Shown: one piece after another, positions 1 through 12,422 of the stretch | How the letters are laid out: each line of letters opens with the position of its first letter | Numbering within the stretch: the stretch's first letter is position 1 | Origin: Nageia nagi | Taxonomy: Eukaryota; Pinophyta | Assembly: GCA_050084985.1 (NCBI GenBank) | Contig: JBITNC010000001.1 | Span: 215,698,001-215,762,000 of the forward strand | Direction of reading: 5' to 3' | DNA: 64,000 nucleotides | Program-made: the position numbers and the translations under genes | Notes under the pieces: generated by a model | The model's input: only the letters and a program-made list of their open reading frames with translations | Databases searched by the model: none | What the model was told of the DNA's origin: nothing

Positions 1-168
1 ATAAAATATAAATACATCAAAAGGTAACTATTCATGTAAGATGTTTGTGGATTCAGTTATTTTCTAACAAATATATATAAAAAAAAGAAGATAAAAACAT
101 AATTGTTATGTTTAATGTTTGTATTCGTTTATAGTTTGATAAAAATATAAAATGTAAAAAATAAAAAA
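1..168. other. Leader of family A, no feature seen
   Basis: AT-rich sequence upstream of the first plausible gag codon at 169. It is probably the end of the 5' leader of family A. No primer-binding site or LTR end was recognised here. Confidence 0.4.
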
Positions 169-1953
169 ATGGTCCAAACTCATTATCAAAGAACTCATCA
201 AGAGTAGGAACCTCAAGATGAGTATGATTTAGGAGAAAGAGGAAGTATTAAATTTAGTACCACTCAATCAAGAAGAGAAACACCTCAAGGTCAAAATATT
301 AAGGCATAATGAGATCATTTTGATAACTATTTACATGATGTTAGATAACATCTAACATAATTAATAATTCCTCCATCTTCTTATCATACTCATAGTCTTC
401 CCCCATATATAAGATATCTAAGGGAAGATGAATAATAAATGATAAATGAAACACCTAATAATCAAGAAAGGATAGTGCCTCCTTCAAGAGCATAATTAGT
501 TGATATAGGAATGCAAATAGATCCTTTTAAGTCTAAGTATAATCATGTTACATGATACTTACCAAATGGATGCTTGATTCAATCATGTTTAAAAAGAGAG
601 TATTATTCACCTTATATAATATCAAGGAAAATGGAGGAGTTCAATGATTGAATCTCTAAACATACATCAACTCCTATGTATGAAATAAGAAATTTCTTTA
701 AGGTATATGATAATCATGTTCATATATTCAAATCAATCATACCATCTCCTTTGGTAAGGCTTAGATAAGCTAATCAAGGATAACCAATTTAGCAAAAAAT
801 ATATAAGTTTAAGTTGTAAGAGATAATTTCCTATCTTCATAAGAAAGAACATTCACCTCAAAGAAATATGCATTAATAAATAAATATTCAACAATAAAAT
901 ATACAATAGTAGAAATAAATATTTTCTCAACATGATCAATAAAAGAGGAAACCAATTAAATTTACTAAGCAACATCATGTCCAAACTCAACTTGTATCAA
1001 ATATACATCAAAGTAGGATTATTTCAAATAGGTAAAATATTTCAAAATCAAGATCAATGTGGTTTTTATCAAGGTTTTAATATAGGTAATAAATCATAAC
1101 TTAGGGCATGATCATTATCTTCATAACATCATAGGGTATATAGATATCAAGATCCTTATTTTGCCAAAAAAAAGGAAATCTCACTAAGAAATAGGTAAAA
1201 TGAACTTCAAATGTATCATTTACCTCCACCCCAAGATAGAGAACAAGCATATCAAGCTTCTTGACCATCATTGCCTCCTAGAACACCTTGCTAACCTTCG
1301 TATCCAACACCACCATATGGAAAACATTATTATAATACAAGGACACCATTAGAGTATTAATATGGACCTTTTCAAGGATACAAAGAAGAAAAATATCCAA
1401 GAGAAGAAAAATATATGAGAAATGAAGAATATCCTATGTACTTACAAAATAAACCACATTAAAGGGTAATCAAAGAGGATAATGATCTATATAAAATATT
1501 AAAATAAGTAGAAAAGAAGTTATTTATATAAGATAAAAAAAATATATCTTATGAAAAAATTTGCAATGAACCAATCCATCTTAGTGTTCCAAAGAAGAAA
1601 ATTTCTTTTAAGTTTGAAATTCTAAAAAATAAACCATTTAAAGGAAAGGAAGATCCTAAAGAACACTTAAGGAAATTTGAATATTAAAGTTATTTGATTC
1701 CTAATGATGTTGCATTAATGCTATGTATCTTTCCCATGATACTCTCTAGCCAAGTAATGGATTGGTACAATAATTTTCTAAAATATAACATTAGATTGTA
1801 TTCTCAATTAGAAAATTTATTTTTAGAATATTTTAAAATAAACATTAAATATAAGATCTCAATTACTAATATCATGAGATTTCAATAATTCTCTAATGAA
1901 TCAGTTACTAATTTTATCTCACAATGGAGGATGATATTAATAAGTATACCTTA
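169..1953 (+). pseudogene. gag: Family A gag, N-terminal and capsid part (interrupted)
   Basis: Decayed gag polyprotein of a Ty3/gypsy element, which would form the particle that packages element RNA. The N-terminal third is rich in Gln, Pro and Tyr. Around 1555-1680 there is a stretch with NEPIHLSVPKKK followed by a DPKEHLR motif, shared almost word for word with the gag of element D (41441-42019, - strand). From 1694 a 64-codon open stretch carries the gag core pattern (a Trp-Tyr-Asn-Asn centre and FLEYF). Stops are mostly TAA/TAG at Gln codons. The frame is cut at 1953 by insertion F' and continues at 5300. The ATG at 169 is the first in-frame candidate, but the true start is uncertain. 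Confidence 0.75.
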
Positions 1954-2715
1954 TGTTTACAAATATTTTGATAATGCAAACAAATAAATAATTACAAGAC
2001 CCAAAATACCTATTTTGAGCTACAGATAGCAATTTAGACCATATAGATAAATAGATGAAGAAATAACCACTCTAGAATTAGGATAATAATACCAATCAAG
2101 AACTATGATTTGTATACTTACCTTACAAAGCATACTTGACACCAAAGAATGATGATATGTTTGATATGTGGATGATAGAGAAAATCTTGCTATAGAAGCT
2201 ATAACCTAAAATGCCATAAAAATAGGACTATAGGTAATCCATAATTTGTATAGGAGGAGCATCGATGTTGTATTTAGCATGAATAAGGAGCATCGATGGC
2301 CTTTGTTAGAGTCCTCTTTTCTTTCAAATCGATTCAATAATTTTCATATAGATATGTCAATCAATGATATGATATCTAAATAAATCATCAGTGTCAAAAT
2401 AACTCGCATAAGGAAGTACACAAACCATAGCCTTCAATGGTGGCATCAAAAGACACCTAAAGGATTACCACCATGAAGACTAGATATGGGATCATGTATC
2501 TCCTTGATGTGGACTTACTATTAGATACCTATTTATATAGATAATAATATGACCTACTCCTTAGGTTGATGTGTACCTACATAAATAGGGTTAGTCCATA
2601 ATACATAATGATATTCAAGATAATTATTAATATTATGATTATATTCAAGAGAAACATTTATATCATTAAATTAAATATTATAGGTGTATATTAGTGCAAG
2701 CAAATGTATTTATTT
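1954..2715 (-). repeat. F' left (3') LTR, inner end truncated
   Basis: Matches 4510-5299, 17769-18559 and 24512-25272. It begins TGTTTACAAATATTTTG and loses its last 30 or so bases near 2715, where it joins gag-region sequence directly. It contains the - strand TATA-like stretch seen in the other copies, near 2530. Confidence 0.8.
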
Positions 2716-4509
2716 AAATGTATTTATTTCTTTTCTTCTTTTTTTAATTTCCAATAACTAATTTTTACTAGGTGCTTCTCTTTTTGAATCATGGACATAA
2801 TCATCTCAAAGAGGGGTTGCTCTACATAGTTGAAAAATTCTAATATCATCTCATCTCTAAGAGATTTGATTAACATATGCTTTAGCTCTTTTTCACTTAA
2901 ATTTATGAATGTGGTTATTTATTCCATATTTTTACAAATTCCTCAAATGATTAGTTCTTACCTTGTCTCATTCTTGCTAAATCAATAAGGGTTGGTTTTC
3001 TTTTTATATTATGTTGATATTGATTTATGAATTCTTATTTTAATTGCTCATAGTTGGTGATACTTTGATTTTCAAGATTGTAGAACCATTCAAAAGATTC
3101 CTTTCCTAAATTAAGTTGAAATAATCTTGCTAACATATCTTCATCATATTGATGACTACAAGCTACTTCCTTAAAGATTGTGATGTGTATCCTTGGATCA
3201 CTAATGCTATCATATTTACAAAAATCTATGTCTTCCCCTTTCCATGTTTTTCTTTTTATTTTTTTACAAAAGGAATTCCTTTCATTTAATTGTTCACCTT
3301 CTTTTACTTTACTTAATAATGTTAACCTCTTTAATTATTTATCCATTTCTTTCAATTATGCCATCCTTTTCTTTGATTTTTCTTTTTTATTTCACATAGT
3401 TTTATTGTTATTATGTTTCTCTAGGGGATCAAGTTTTTCAATTTCTTTCCCATTCTCATATTTAGGTGTCTTGGGAGTGAATCTCACATTTCAATCTCTC
3501 CATTCTTGAATTAGTTTATTATTTAACTCTCTTATGATTACTTGTGTTACACATATTTAAGATTTTTTATAAGATTGTGTGTCATTTATTTTCCTTACTT
3601 CCATCTCTTTAATTTCTTTTTCTCTATCTAACTAGTAAGGGTAAGCATTGATAAGTCCTTATGCTATAGGATTAATTTCAAATTCTATTTCTACTTCATT
3701 ATCTAACTCAGCATCAAATTTGACCATCTCATCATTTGAATGCTCATAATTAGCTTCTAATGTTATTGATTCATTACCTTTTAAATTTTTCATAAGTGTT
3801 AAGGATGACATGGATTGATGAAAGTTTGACTTAGGGATGGAAGGAAAAAGCATAAAAAACTTGACATGGCTTTTTACAAGAAAAATGGGCCATAGATGGT
3901 CCATTTTAGCAAGATTTAGACTATAGATAGTCCTACTCTAACTTGTTAAGGTGTATGACAAGAGGGGTGGCTTAGCCAATAGTATCCTAGAAGGTGACCT
4001 AGAACTATTTTCGATCAAAAATTTATAGATGATATGAAATGAATGAGGTTTGGTAATATCTTTAGTAAACTTATAAAATACCCTAAGGAGCTTTATAAAT
4101 TCTTACACTAACCTTAATTTATCTTTTATTAGATTAGACTATTATATTTTTTAGATCAATAAAGGGCTAATTGACATTTGTTTTCAAAAGTTTGGATTAT
4201 TTCTTCTTCAGGGCTCTCATTATTTTCGTAGTCCCATGATGAGATTAATCATCCATTATATTTATGGTTATTTTACTAGGGTTATCATTATCTTCAAAAT
4301 CTCTATGATAAGATTCATCATCAAGAAAATTGGTTTTGATAACCAAAGGGATACTATTTATTTAACCTAGCACTTTTCTTATTGATGTTACATATTTTCA
4401 TGATCTTCTTTTTCTTTTAGTTGGTTTAAGCTTTGATTGATTTAATGATAAAAGATATAATGAATTGTTCATATTTTTAGAAGTTAAGGTCTGCATTGGG
4501 TTCACCAAA
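2716..4509 (-). pseudogene. gag: F' gag remnant
   Basis: On the - strand, about 3250 down to 2760 reads as a Ty3 gag core. The order is DPRIHI, then LARLFQL, a Glu-Ser-Phe-Glu-Trp-Phe segment, then PTLIDLARMRQG and SFEEF. Upstream (4400-3650) is an acidic region with Asp-Glu-Ser-Tyr repeats and an 81-codon open stretch (3904-3659), matching 23889-23677 in F. At 4490-4509, beside the right LTR, the - strand reads TTTGGTGAACCCAATG, a likely primer-binding site beginning with the expected TGG. Several stops make it non-functional. Confidence 0.7.
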
Positions 4510-5299
4510 TATTTACAAATATTTTGAGAATACAAATAAATAAATAATTATAAGACCCATAATACCTATTTTGAGCTACAAATAGCAATTTAGACCATAC
4601 AAATAAATAGATGAAGAATTTAACCACTCTATAATTAGGATAAAAATACCAATTAAGAATTAGAATTTGTATACTTACCTTATAAAGCATACCTAACATC
4701 AAAGAATGATGATATTTTTGATATGTGGATGATAAAGAAAATCCTACGCCAGAAGCTATAACCTGAAATACCATGAAAAGAGGACCATAATTAATCTATA
4801 TGTTGAACAAGAGGAGTGTTGGTAGTGTATTTAGCATGAATAAGGAGCACTGATATCCTTTGTTAGAGTGCTCTTTGCTTTCAAATCAAGTCGATAATTT
4901 ACATGTTATTTTGATCAAAAATATGATATATAGATAAATTATCAACCTTAGAATAGCTCACATAAGGAAGTACACAAACCAAATCCTTTAATGGTAACAT
5001 CAAAAGACACCTAAAGGATTGCCACCATCAAGACCAGATATGGGATCATGTATCTCCTTGATGTGGACTTACTATTAGATCCCTATTTATATAGATAATA
5101 CTATGACCTACTTCTTAGGTTGGTGTGTACCTACATAAATAGGGTTAGTCCATAATACATAATGAGATTGAAGATAATTATTGATATTATAATTATATTC
5201 AAGATAAACATTGATATTATTAAATTAAATATTCTAGGTGTATATTAGTGAAAGTAAATATATTTATTTAAATGCATAAATAAATTTTATGCAATAACA
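4510..5299 (-). repeat. F' right (5') LTR
   Basis: 790-bp LTR copy ending GCAATAACA before the right target duplication. Its inner edge reads TATTTACAAAT instead of TGTTTACAAAT, so the last CA of the LTR in element sense has decayed to TA. A TATA-like run on the - strand lies near 5090. Confidence 0.8.
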
Positions 5300-6803
5300 C
5301 CTTATACTTTATGCTAAGAATAATTGGTCAAATTATTCAATCAAAGTTATTTGAGACCTATTACTAGTGCATTATTGATTCAATAATATAAAACTTTTGA
5401 AGAAGCTATCTCTCAAGCAATCATAATTGATAGAGTTAAAATTCAAGATAGAGAGAAAAAAAGTAAGAAATGAGAAGGTTATACTAGGAATAAAAATCAA
5501 ATAGAATAAATAAGTAAATAATTACTAGCTAATAAGGTCTTAATTGTGAAATATGTGGAACCATATCCACCTCAAAATTTAAAAAGAGATTTTAGACCTA
5601 AAATAAAATATACACCCTTATTATAATCTCTTTATGATATTTTGAAAAAATTATGTGATCATCAAATAATCATTTTATCTAAGATAAGAATAGAAAATCC
5701 CAAAATTGAGGAAAGTAGATGGTATAATGAAAATGAGTTTTTTCATGTCCATTATTAAAAAGATCATGACAAAAACAAATGCAAAATATTAAAGAATTTA
5801 GTTTAGGATTTGATTGATAATAAAAAGTTAGAGGTTGATAATCATGTTGCAATTCCTAATCAAAACTTAGGGATTTATCAAAACCCACTTCCACAACACC
5901 TAAAAAATAATGTTTCATTGCATTTAATTGAAAAGTAAGTAACAAATAAATGGAGTCAAGATAATTCAAGTTTCATAGGCATGATACAGGATGCTACAAG
6001 AGCCCAAAAGATACAAGGGAGGAAAAATGGTATATCAAATAATTAGCAAGATAAGTTTTATACACAATCTCATATATCTAAACCAAAACCTCATAAGATC
6101 TCTATAAAAGGTGTCTTACATAAACAACTATAGAATTCATAATTAAAGATTTCTTTGTTTGAATTGTTACAACAATCTAAATATCATAGAGATGTAATGA
6201 ATTAATTACTACAAATAATTGAATTAGATATAAATGATATTTAAAGTTTTGTGACCTTTGTGGGAAATATTAAGACAAGTCAAAAATCCATAATAAATTT
6301 TTATGATCATGAGATAAAATATTCAAATAGGACACAAATTTTAGATCCACCTTTGCATATCATAGCCAAACTTGATAGAAAAATATTTTAGAATTATAAT
6401 TAATGAAGGATTAGCCAATAAACATTATTTAAATGGTTGCATATAAGAATTTTAATCTCTACTTATCATATATTTATGTACCATCCCTTCTACTAAAATT
6501 ATTTGGCAATGCTTTAATTCTAATAATATGGTCAATCTCATAACCTATTACTATGGTTTTAAATATGGTGTAAAATGTATTACAAGTTATTAAATGAGAT
6601 ATTACACAATACAATATTCTTTTAGGAAGGTCTTGGATTAGAGATGTGTAATGTGTCCCATCAACATATCATAATTATTTGAAGCATATTCATGAAAAAG
6701 TAGTACATTGTGTACCTAGTGATGATAATCCATTCTCACTTTGTAACACTACCCATTTTTCTAATGATATAGCTTTACCATCTACTTATTTTTTATGGCA
6801 CCT
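5300..6803 (+). pseudogene. gag-pr: Family A gag C-terminus and protease
   Basis: Resumes directly after F'. 5300-5480 reads like the D gag segment with LVKLF and LRPITS. About 5700-5800 gives a finger remnant with the spacing of a C-x2-H-x4-H-x4-C knuckle, the first Cys now Phe and a stop inside. About 6295-6690 is the retropepsin-like part: an FYDHE entry motif, a DPPLH motif, an Asn-Glu-Gly at the usual Asp-x-Gly active site, and NILLGRSWI near the end. The same order is seen in element D. The last bases (6799-6803, CACCT) are the left target site of element E. Confidence 0.7.
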
Positions 6804-7645
6804 TGTAACAACCCACTTGAACACTCTCATTTGATACCTTGAATACGTTGAGGGATTTAAATTAAATTTCAATATTATTTTCAATTTGGAATAGATTATG
6901 AATGATTTTATGTATCATTTGTATCAATTTGGTGTTATCTTTGAGGTCACTATGACATAAGTAACAAGTTGACCAATGTGGCTATCAAAATGGATAACCT
7001 AGGGAACCAAATATGATTTGGTTGCATGGAATGGATAGGTAAGAGTGGGGAAATGATTTGAATTGAATTTTTGATAGCCATAAGGAATCTCATAGATCAT
7101 ATAGATGTATATCACCATTACAATGCATTATTTTTAATTTTGATATTATATGTGTAAATGCACTAAAAATTCATCTTGAAGGATGAATGATTATTGTAGG
7201 TAAATATGAGCCTTAAAAATATACAATGCTCTTCAAAAATTGGTTGATTTTTTAAAAAAATATGCAAGGAATATTCTCATCATTTGAATTTGGATTTCTA
7301 CTAATGAACTGTAGTCTTTATGATAATAAATTTAGGGGAAAGATAAAATTTAGGGTTAAAGGAGTTTTTGTCATTTCATGGGAGTTACAAGGCTATTTTG
7401 GTACCTTGCTAAAATAATTAAGAAAACCACCCCACACAAATTGTTTTCTTTTGTTAGTTGTGAAATGATTTAAAGAATATCTTATTTCCTAGTGAAAGGT
7501 ATGCAATTATTTTTGGAAGACATAAGGACTTGAAAATAAATTATTCAAAACCTCTCACAAAAAAATAAAATACCCACACCTTCCAAACAAGAAGTATGAG
7601 TTGGATGAATAGTCCTACTTTTAGAGAGACTATATCAAAATTTAA

Positions 7646-7654
7646 TTATAAATA
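7646..7654 (+). promoter_or_regulatory. TATA-like box in E 5' LTR
   Basis: TTATAAATA followed by CCTTAGGATCC. The 3' LTR copy (16093-16101) has the better form CTATAAATA in the same context. It lies about 840 bp into the LTR. Confidence 0.5.
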
Positions 7655-8479
7655 CCTTAGGATCCTTAAGGAAGATATCTCTCTCTATTATTATCTTTGG
7701 CTCCCATGAGAAAAGAATTCCTCCCTTCTCAAATGACCAATTAAATTATCCAAGTGCTCTCTCTCTCTCAAATATTTTAGCCCTTAAATGCTAAAATTTT
7801 AGTTTTCAAATGTAAGCCTTTAAGGATTGATATTAAATATCTTTAGTTATGAAGGGTAGCATGTGATATATTTGTACTAATTTATTTTATGCTTTTAGCA
7901 TAAAATATAGTACATTGTACTTATTTTTATAAGTGTTTGTAAAATAATTCTTAGTTTGTTTTAGCTTTAAAGTTCTTATATGATGTCATTCAAGATGATA
8001 ATGGAAATAATTTTAGTTTTTACATATAATTTGTAATTATTTACTCTACATATGAAAATGTACACCTTGTCCCTATGTGGTAGGGGAACCTTTATTAAAC
8101 AAAAAAACTATTTGTCTTGATGGGAAAAAAAAGTCATGGGCATGAGTTTTGGAAGGATAAGAAATAAATATTTTAATGAGTATTATTTAGGATCAAATTC
8201 ATGGGTGCACATTTTGATATTATCACTTCAATTAATTAAAATCTCTTTTAGATCAAAAGCTACTAAATGCTTATATTTTAGTTGATCTCTCATGAAGGTA
8301 ACTAACTTGAGATCATATGAGGGATTAGTAGATTGATTCATGCAAGAAGGTCTTCCTAAAAGAATTGTTTTATCTATCTTTCCTTTAGCATATCATCATT
8401 ACCCTATATTCTTAGTAATACATTTAATATAAGATAGGATTTTTGAAGGTATGGTCAATGTGTATTTTTTATGTGTATA

Positions 8480-9520
8480 ATGAGGTATATTATAAAATAA
8501 TTAACAAATTATGATAAGGTGTTTATTTCACTATAAAATATGTTTGCTACAATATATTTTCAATGAGGTATTTTATCAATCAAAGCATAGGCCCTATTAA
8601 TTCAACTACCTTATTCATATCCTATGCTCATTTCCTTACATGATATTATGCCTTGATGAATTATTTTTAACAAAAAAATTCATGGTCCCTTTTATAATTT
8701 TTGGTTTTTCATTCTAAGAGGTCAAATATATTTTCATGAGACCATATTTCAATGAGGTAACCTTTTGATCTAAATTCAAACATGCTAATCCATAGAGTTA
8801 CATGGTCATTGCCCTAATTTTTTCAAAAAAATAATTATCCTTCTCAATGCACCTCTTCAAGGTATTCCAAGTGATCATTATGGGCTATGATTATTTGATT
8901 TTTTCAAACAACTCCACACCCTCCAAAGCACATCTATTTTGTTACCATTGCACCCCTTTAGATTATGTATAGTGAGATAATTTGTAGGCCATTTTAATAT
9001 GTTGTTGAGACATTCTATTAATCAATTAATGTTCCCTTTTTAATGTATTTTGTATGAACTCTTATTATTGTACTCAATGAGGTATTTTCATAGAATATAA
9101 ACATATTTATCTCATGCTTCTAGATCACAATCAATGGGGTAATTTATCTAATAATTTTGGGCCTATTAGTGTATTTGCTTCACCCATTGAGATTGCACTT
9201 GATGGGGCATTTTGGCCTTTTTAACATATACATTTTGGGTCATATCATGTAATTTTGGCATGAGGGATTTTTCCAAGTAAATTAGAGACCCTTTAAATAA
9301 ATTTAATAATGCATTTTATCAAATAATTTAGATATCTTTTCAGTAAATTTGATGAGGCATTTTATCAAACAATTTAGAGATCATTTCAATGAATTTGATG
9401 AGACATTTAGTCAAAAAATTGAAATATATATTTAGTGAATTTTATGAGGCATTTTATCAAATAATTTTCAAGCATTTTAACATACTTGAGGAATTATTAC
9501 ATTTTTATGGAGCATCTTTT
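8480..9520 (+). repeat. Degenerate subrepeats within E LTR
   Basis: Many diverged copies of a phrase like ATGAGGCATTTTATCAAA, often followed by AATTT. They are densest at 9280-9490, where a period of roughly 60 bp is visible. Weaker copies occur at 8480-8590, 9070-9200 and again in the 3' LTR at 17140-17250. Confidence 0.6.
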
Positions 9521-12409
9521 CAAACAATTCCTAGTATTACATTACCTACATAAAAGATTATAATTATTATTTCATATCTTCATAATAATTCAACCATTTT
9601 AAGATTATATTTTTTATTTATTTAAATTTCCATATAATTTTAAATAATAATAATTACTTTGTAATACCATGGATAGTATTACTAAGTAGGAGATCACTTT
9701 TGGATTTGATTAAAGAAAATTAATTAGTTTGATAATGTAAAAAGAAAAATAAGGGAATGAGGTACCCTTTCAAATATGTTTATAATTAAATATTTAATTT
9801 ATAAAATATGATAGTATAATAATGGGACATGATTAATGGAATAAAATATTTATACATTTCTCTTTCTGATGATAATTTTTACTTATCTCCATGATTGAGG
9901 AAGATAGGTAATCTTGTGATAATATCTATAACCTATTGAGATCTAATGGAGTATTGTTTGGAATGAAAACTACTTGAAAATATTGATTGGAATGAGATGG
10001 TAAATGTTGAAAGTTATTGGAATCCATGATGAAATATGATAGGTAGTCTCTAATGAGACATAAAACCTATTAAGATCAATACAAAGTGATGTTTGAACAA
10101 ATTTGTATGATATATTTTCATCTATGGTAGGATGCCTTTTATAAATCAAAATTCTATCCTTATCCTTGTATAACTCTTACTAAATCCTAGTACTCAATGC
10201 CAAATCATCTTAGTTCTCTTGGATGGATGCATGATTAAGAAAAATGGAAGGTGGATCAAGACTCATGAAAGATAAGGATAGTGATGAAGAATCTATGCAG
10301 GTTGATAATGCTCATGTAAAAAGGGTTATTACAAGTTGTTCAATAATAGTAAACCCTAATTTGACACATCAAGGAATAATGACTCATGAAATATATTATG
10401 TATTCTCAAACATGAATGTATTCAATGGTTAGAATCATATCAAGTAATATATAATTATAAACTCTTTATTTAATGAATTAATGAGATAGCTTCTATTTGC
10501 AAAAGTAAGGATCATAGTACAATATGATTTATTAAAATCCATTACAAATAATGAATTTTAACATGCCTTATCTCCAAAATATGATTAAAGTAGAGAATCT
10601 TCAAGGATACATTCTTGTAAAATAATGAATAAGTTTTATTTGTTAATTAGGATTATGGATGTACTAGGTTAAGACCAAAGGCATTAAGACAAATTTGGAT
10701 GATGTATCAAGTAAAAGCAATTTTCTTAGAAATGTAGTTTAGTACTATGCTACATGAAAGGAATAGGAGACCTTGTAAAACATCTACTAGGGTATAAATA
10801 GTTTATCATTGGAAATTAAATATATGATGATACAATTCAATCAATAAATTAATCATTGATGGACTATCATAGGGTTAGATTCCTAAGATCAAAATAAGTT
10901 CAAGTCATGATTTTTTAATTGGAATTAGTAATGACATATGTAAGGAAAAGAAGGGATTACCTTTTACATTTTAATATTATATTTTAAAAAGTATTATATT
11001 TTTACCATAAAAATTATAAATTTTACAGAAAAGATTACATTTTTGTACATAAAATTTATTTTCATATAAATAAATTATATTTTATAAAAAATTACCTTTT
11101 ATATAACAAATTAAAGTTTTATGTAAAATATTATATTTTTATGATAGATTGGAATTTTATTTAAAATTACATTTTTAAGCATAGTGTATTACATTGAAAA
11201 TAGATGGAATCAAAGTATTAAGATATGGATATACCACCTTATGTTGTTAAAAGGAAAACTTAGCCAAGTAGTACTTGATTACTAATTGAGTAGAACTTTC
11301 AAAGATCAACTAGACAAACTATAGATATCCTTGGTTTGTTATAGGATAACAAAAGATCCCTTAACTATGTTATACCACATTCTCTTGGTAGTTGCTTTTC
11401 AAAACTTGTTATTATTCTCTAACATGTGTGGTATTATTTTTATATATATGAGATAGTACTCTTGATTTTAATTTGATGTTTCATGAATAAGCTTGTTTGA
11501 AAATTTCTTGAGCATGTACAATGAGTTATATTACTTTTGACATGATAATTAATGTGATAAGTGGGTTGTTTGAAAAATAATCAATTATTACTTACTTTAA
11601 GCATAAAACCTAGAAATATAATGATTGATATGGAATCAATTATCCCTAGCAATGATATTATGGGTATAGTATTACTCATAATCTTAATTTAAAATTTATT
11701 AGACTAAACAAACTACTTAGGGTATTTTAATACTCATGGATCCCTAAGATATGAGCATGGGAATGCTAGAATCCATGATGGGCCTAACTAATATATATGG
11801 GTAGGCTAGTGTCTCATATCCTAAACAAGTTATCAAATGAGGGTAAGATTCAATAAAACTATAATTATTAGATGAGGGTAACTAGTAGTCATACTACCTA
11901 TAATTTAGAAAATAGGAGTATGATGACTATTCCATAGGTAATGATGCTTACCCATTTTATATGAATGATTTCTTAGGAAAATCAATCTATGACTATGAAT
12001 CAAAGGGTCATATATTAGGTGAAGATGTTTAATATTATTAATGAGCATTCTCTTGGGTGATATGGTCCCTAATTAAGAAACTATAATGCCATGACTAGAA
12101 TGTCTATTACATAGTCCATGGATGGGAATGGTTGGTTCACCTATGTGGAATATTCCAATGAGATGAGTATTGAGAAATGAACGTTAAAAAATTTCAATTA
12201 GTGTTGGTTATTCTAGATTCCACCAATCTTGTCATATGGATATTATTATCCAACAACATTAACATACTCATGTGGATCACCTTGTCCATTCCTAGACCAT
12301 TCAATTATTTAATTTAAAAAAAAAGTGGGTATAAATTTTAGGGTTTGGAAAGTTGTAAAAAAGGATTGCATTGGAAGCATTGCTAAAGAAGGAGCAAGGA
12401 GTGCTACAT

Positions 12410-12422
12410 TGGTATTAGAGCC
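12410..12422 (+). promoter_or_regulatory. Primer-binding site of element E (initiator tRNA-Met type)
   Basis: TGGTATTAGAGCC lies one base after the LTR end. It differs by one C-to-T from the standard plant TGGTATCAGAGCC, complementary to the 3' end of initiator tRNA-Met. It fixes the 5' LTR end and the + orientation. Confidence 0.9.

Larger units (their letters stand above)
1954..5299 (-). mobile_element. F': deleted copy of family F inserted in A gag
   Basis: LTR element bounded by TG...CA (TGTTTACAAATA at the left, GCAATAACA at the right) and by a perfect 5-bp target duplication CCTTA (1949-1953 and 5300-5304). Removing it and one CCTTA rejoins the family A gag. The interior (about 2716-4509) is collinear only with the gag end of full-length F (about 22720-24511). 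The tail of the left LTR, the polypurine tract, the minisatellite and the PMD gene are missing. Both outer ends and the TSD are intact while inner sequence is gone, so the loss most likely followed insertion. Confidence 0.85.
6804..12408 (+). repeat. Element E 5' LTR (about 5.6 kb)
   Basis: Its first 2.1 kb match 15327-17590, and its last 2 kb match 17591-17768 plus 25273-26860, in the same order. The stretch from about 8935 to 10427 has no counterpart in the 3' LTR. It contains the same degenerate subrepeats as its neighbours, so it was probably deleted from the 3' copy rather than inserted here. Short open stretches inside (10244-10432, 12325-12600) are not supported as genes. Confidence 0.85.

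Noticed and set aside
3180-3509. 109-codon open frame on the + strand
   Set aside because: It is antisense to the F' gag, which has clear gag motifs. Its hydrophobic text is a by-product of AT-rich DNA.
8935-10427. Separate insertion in the 5' LTR of E
   Set aside because: It has no ends or duplication of its own and shares subrepeats with the flanking LTR, so loss from the other LTR is simpler.
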